Positions 5,350 to 5,687 of a DNA stretch of 5,687 bases are shown here, piece by piece. Both the position numbers and the translations under genes were made by a program. The notes under the pieces are model-generated. The model was not told the origin of the DNA, did not search any database, and saw only the letters and a list, made by a program, of their open reading frames with translations. The first letter of the stretch is position 1. Every line of letters starts with the position of its first letter. The DNA comes from a bacterium (lineage in GTDB: Bacteria; Chloroflexota; Dormibacteria; Aeolococcales; Bog-877). The DNA lies in contig JAKBTP010000037.1 of assembly GCA_021844355.1 (NCBI GenBank), positions 1 to 5,687 of the forward strand. The letters run 5' to 3'.

Positions 5350-5687
5350 ATGGTCAGGCGCACGCCCCCAGATGTCGAGCCCGCCCGCGCCGGCCGGGCC
5401 CAGGCGCTCAACCCCTTCCGGGTCCGACATCCCACCGAAACCACCCGCGAGGACCTCGCCCGGCGAGCCAGCATCCGGGAGGTGGTGTTCGGCATGCAGG
5501 ACGGGCTGCTCACCACCCTGGGCCTCACCACGGGGGTCGCCACCGCCACGGCGGGAGCAGCGGTCTCGCACACCACCATCCTCATAGCCGGGATCGCCGG
5601 CGCGCTGGCGGGGATGGTCTCGATGGGGACGGGGGCCTATCTCGCCGCCGTGGCGGAGAGGGACCTGAAGCAGGCGGCCATCCACCA
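5350..5687 (+). CDS. VIT1/CCC1 family iron/manganese transporter, N-terminal part (gene continues past the window)
   Basis: This open frame runs off the right edge, giving the first 112 residues. After a basic hydrophilic N-terminus of about 40 residues comes SIREVVFGMQDGLLTTLGL (41-59), the conserved start of the VIT1/CCC1 family with its DGLLTT motif around D51. It is followed by a first membrane segment (about 46-70), then ILIAGIAGALAGMVSMGTGAYLAAVAERD (77-105), the second membrane segment with the family SMGxGAYL motif. Family members export Fe2+ or Mn2+ from the cytoplasm, or into vacuoles in plants and yeast, usually by proton exchange. The ATG follows a -10 hexamer at leaderless spacing. 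It is divergent from hrcA and shares the 106-bp intergenic region holding CIRCE. Metal specificity and the presence of any extra ferritin-like domain cannot be judged from the fragment. Confidence 0.88.
   Translation, partial: MVRRTPPDVEPARAGRAQALNPFRVRHPTETTREDLARRASIREVVFGMQDGLLTTLGLTTGVATATAGAAVSHTTILIAGIAGALAGMVSMGTGAYLAAVAERDLKQAAIH

Noticed and set aside
5271..5585. - strand open frame over the start of the VIT-family gene
   Set aside because: It is antisense to a clear membrane-transporter frame and runs into the CIRCE element.

Overview
The window is a compact, very GC-rich bacterial chromosome segment (roughly 70% G+C by eye), with six complete genes and one gene cut by the right edge. 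Ordered left to right they are: an RsmE-type 16S rRNA methyltransferase and a GalT-like nucleotidyltransferase homologue on the + strand; then, on the - strand and convergent with them, an Hsp20 small heat shock protein, DnaJ, GrpE and HrcA (transcribed hrcA -> grpE -> dnaJ -> hsp20); then, divergent from hrcA, the start of a VIT1/CCC1-family membrane transporter. There is no gene-free stretch longer than about 110 bases, and no RNA gene, mobile element, CRISPR array or repeat family was seen.

The core is a class I heat-shock locus. A perfect CIRCE operator (9-bp arms, 9-bp spacer) lies upstream of hrcA, so HrcA should repress its own operon. GrpE and DnaJ are the nucleotide-exchange factor and J-domain partner of DnaK, but dnaK itself is absent: grpE and dnaJ overlap by one base with no room for it. 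The hsp20 gene follows dnaJ after about 100 bp that hold a 12-bp perfect palindrome and a strong Shine-Dalgarno site, so it may be an operon tail, have its own promoter, or both.

The two + strand transcription units begin in a strikingly similar way. Both rsmE and the VIT-family gene have the 9-mer TAGAATCGC starting exactly 12 nt before the start codon and no Shine-Dalgarno sequence. TAGAAT is a good -10 hexamer, and its distance would place the transcription start at the start codon, so both mRNAs are probably leaderless. The - strand genes grpE and hsp20 instead have near-perfect Shine-Dalgarno sites, so both modes of initiation appear to coexist.

The combination of high G+C, HrcA/CIRCE, leaderless -10 signals and a dnaK-less hrcA-grpE-dnaJ order suggests a high-GC Terrabacteria-type lineage (for example Chloroflexota, Dormibacterota-like or deep Actinomycetota). 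This is an inference and the taxon cannot be fixed from the window. I do not see a wholly new system. The points most worth a second look are the paired leaderless promoters, the missing dnaK, the divergent GalT-like protein and the altered RsmE C-terminal motif.
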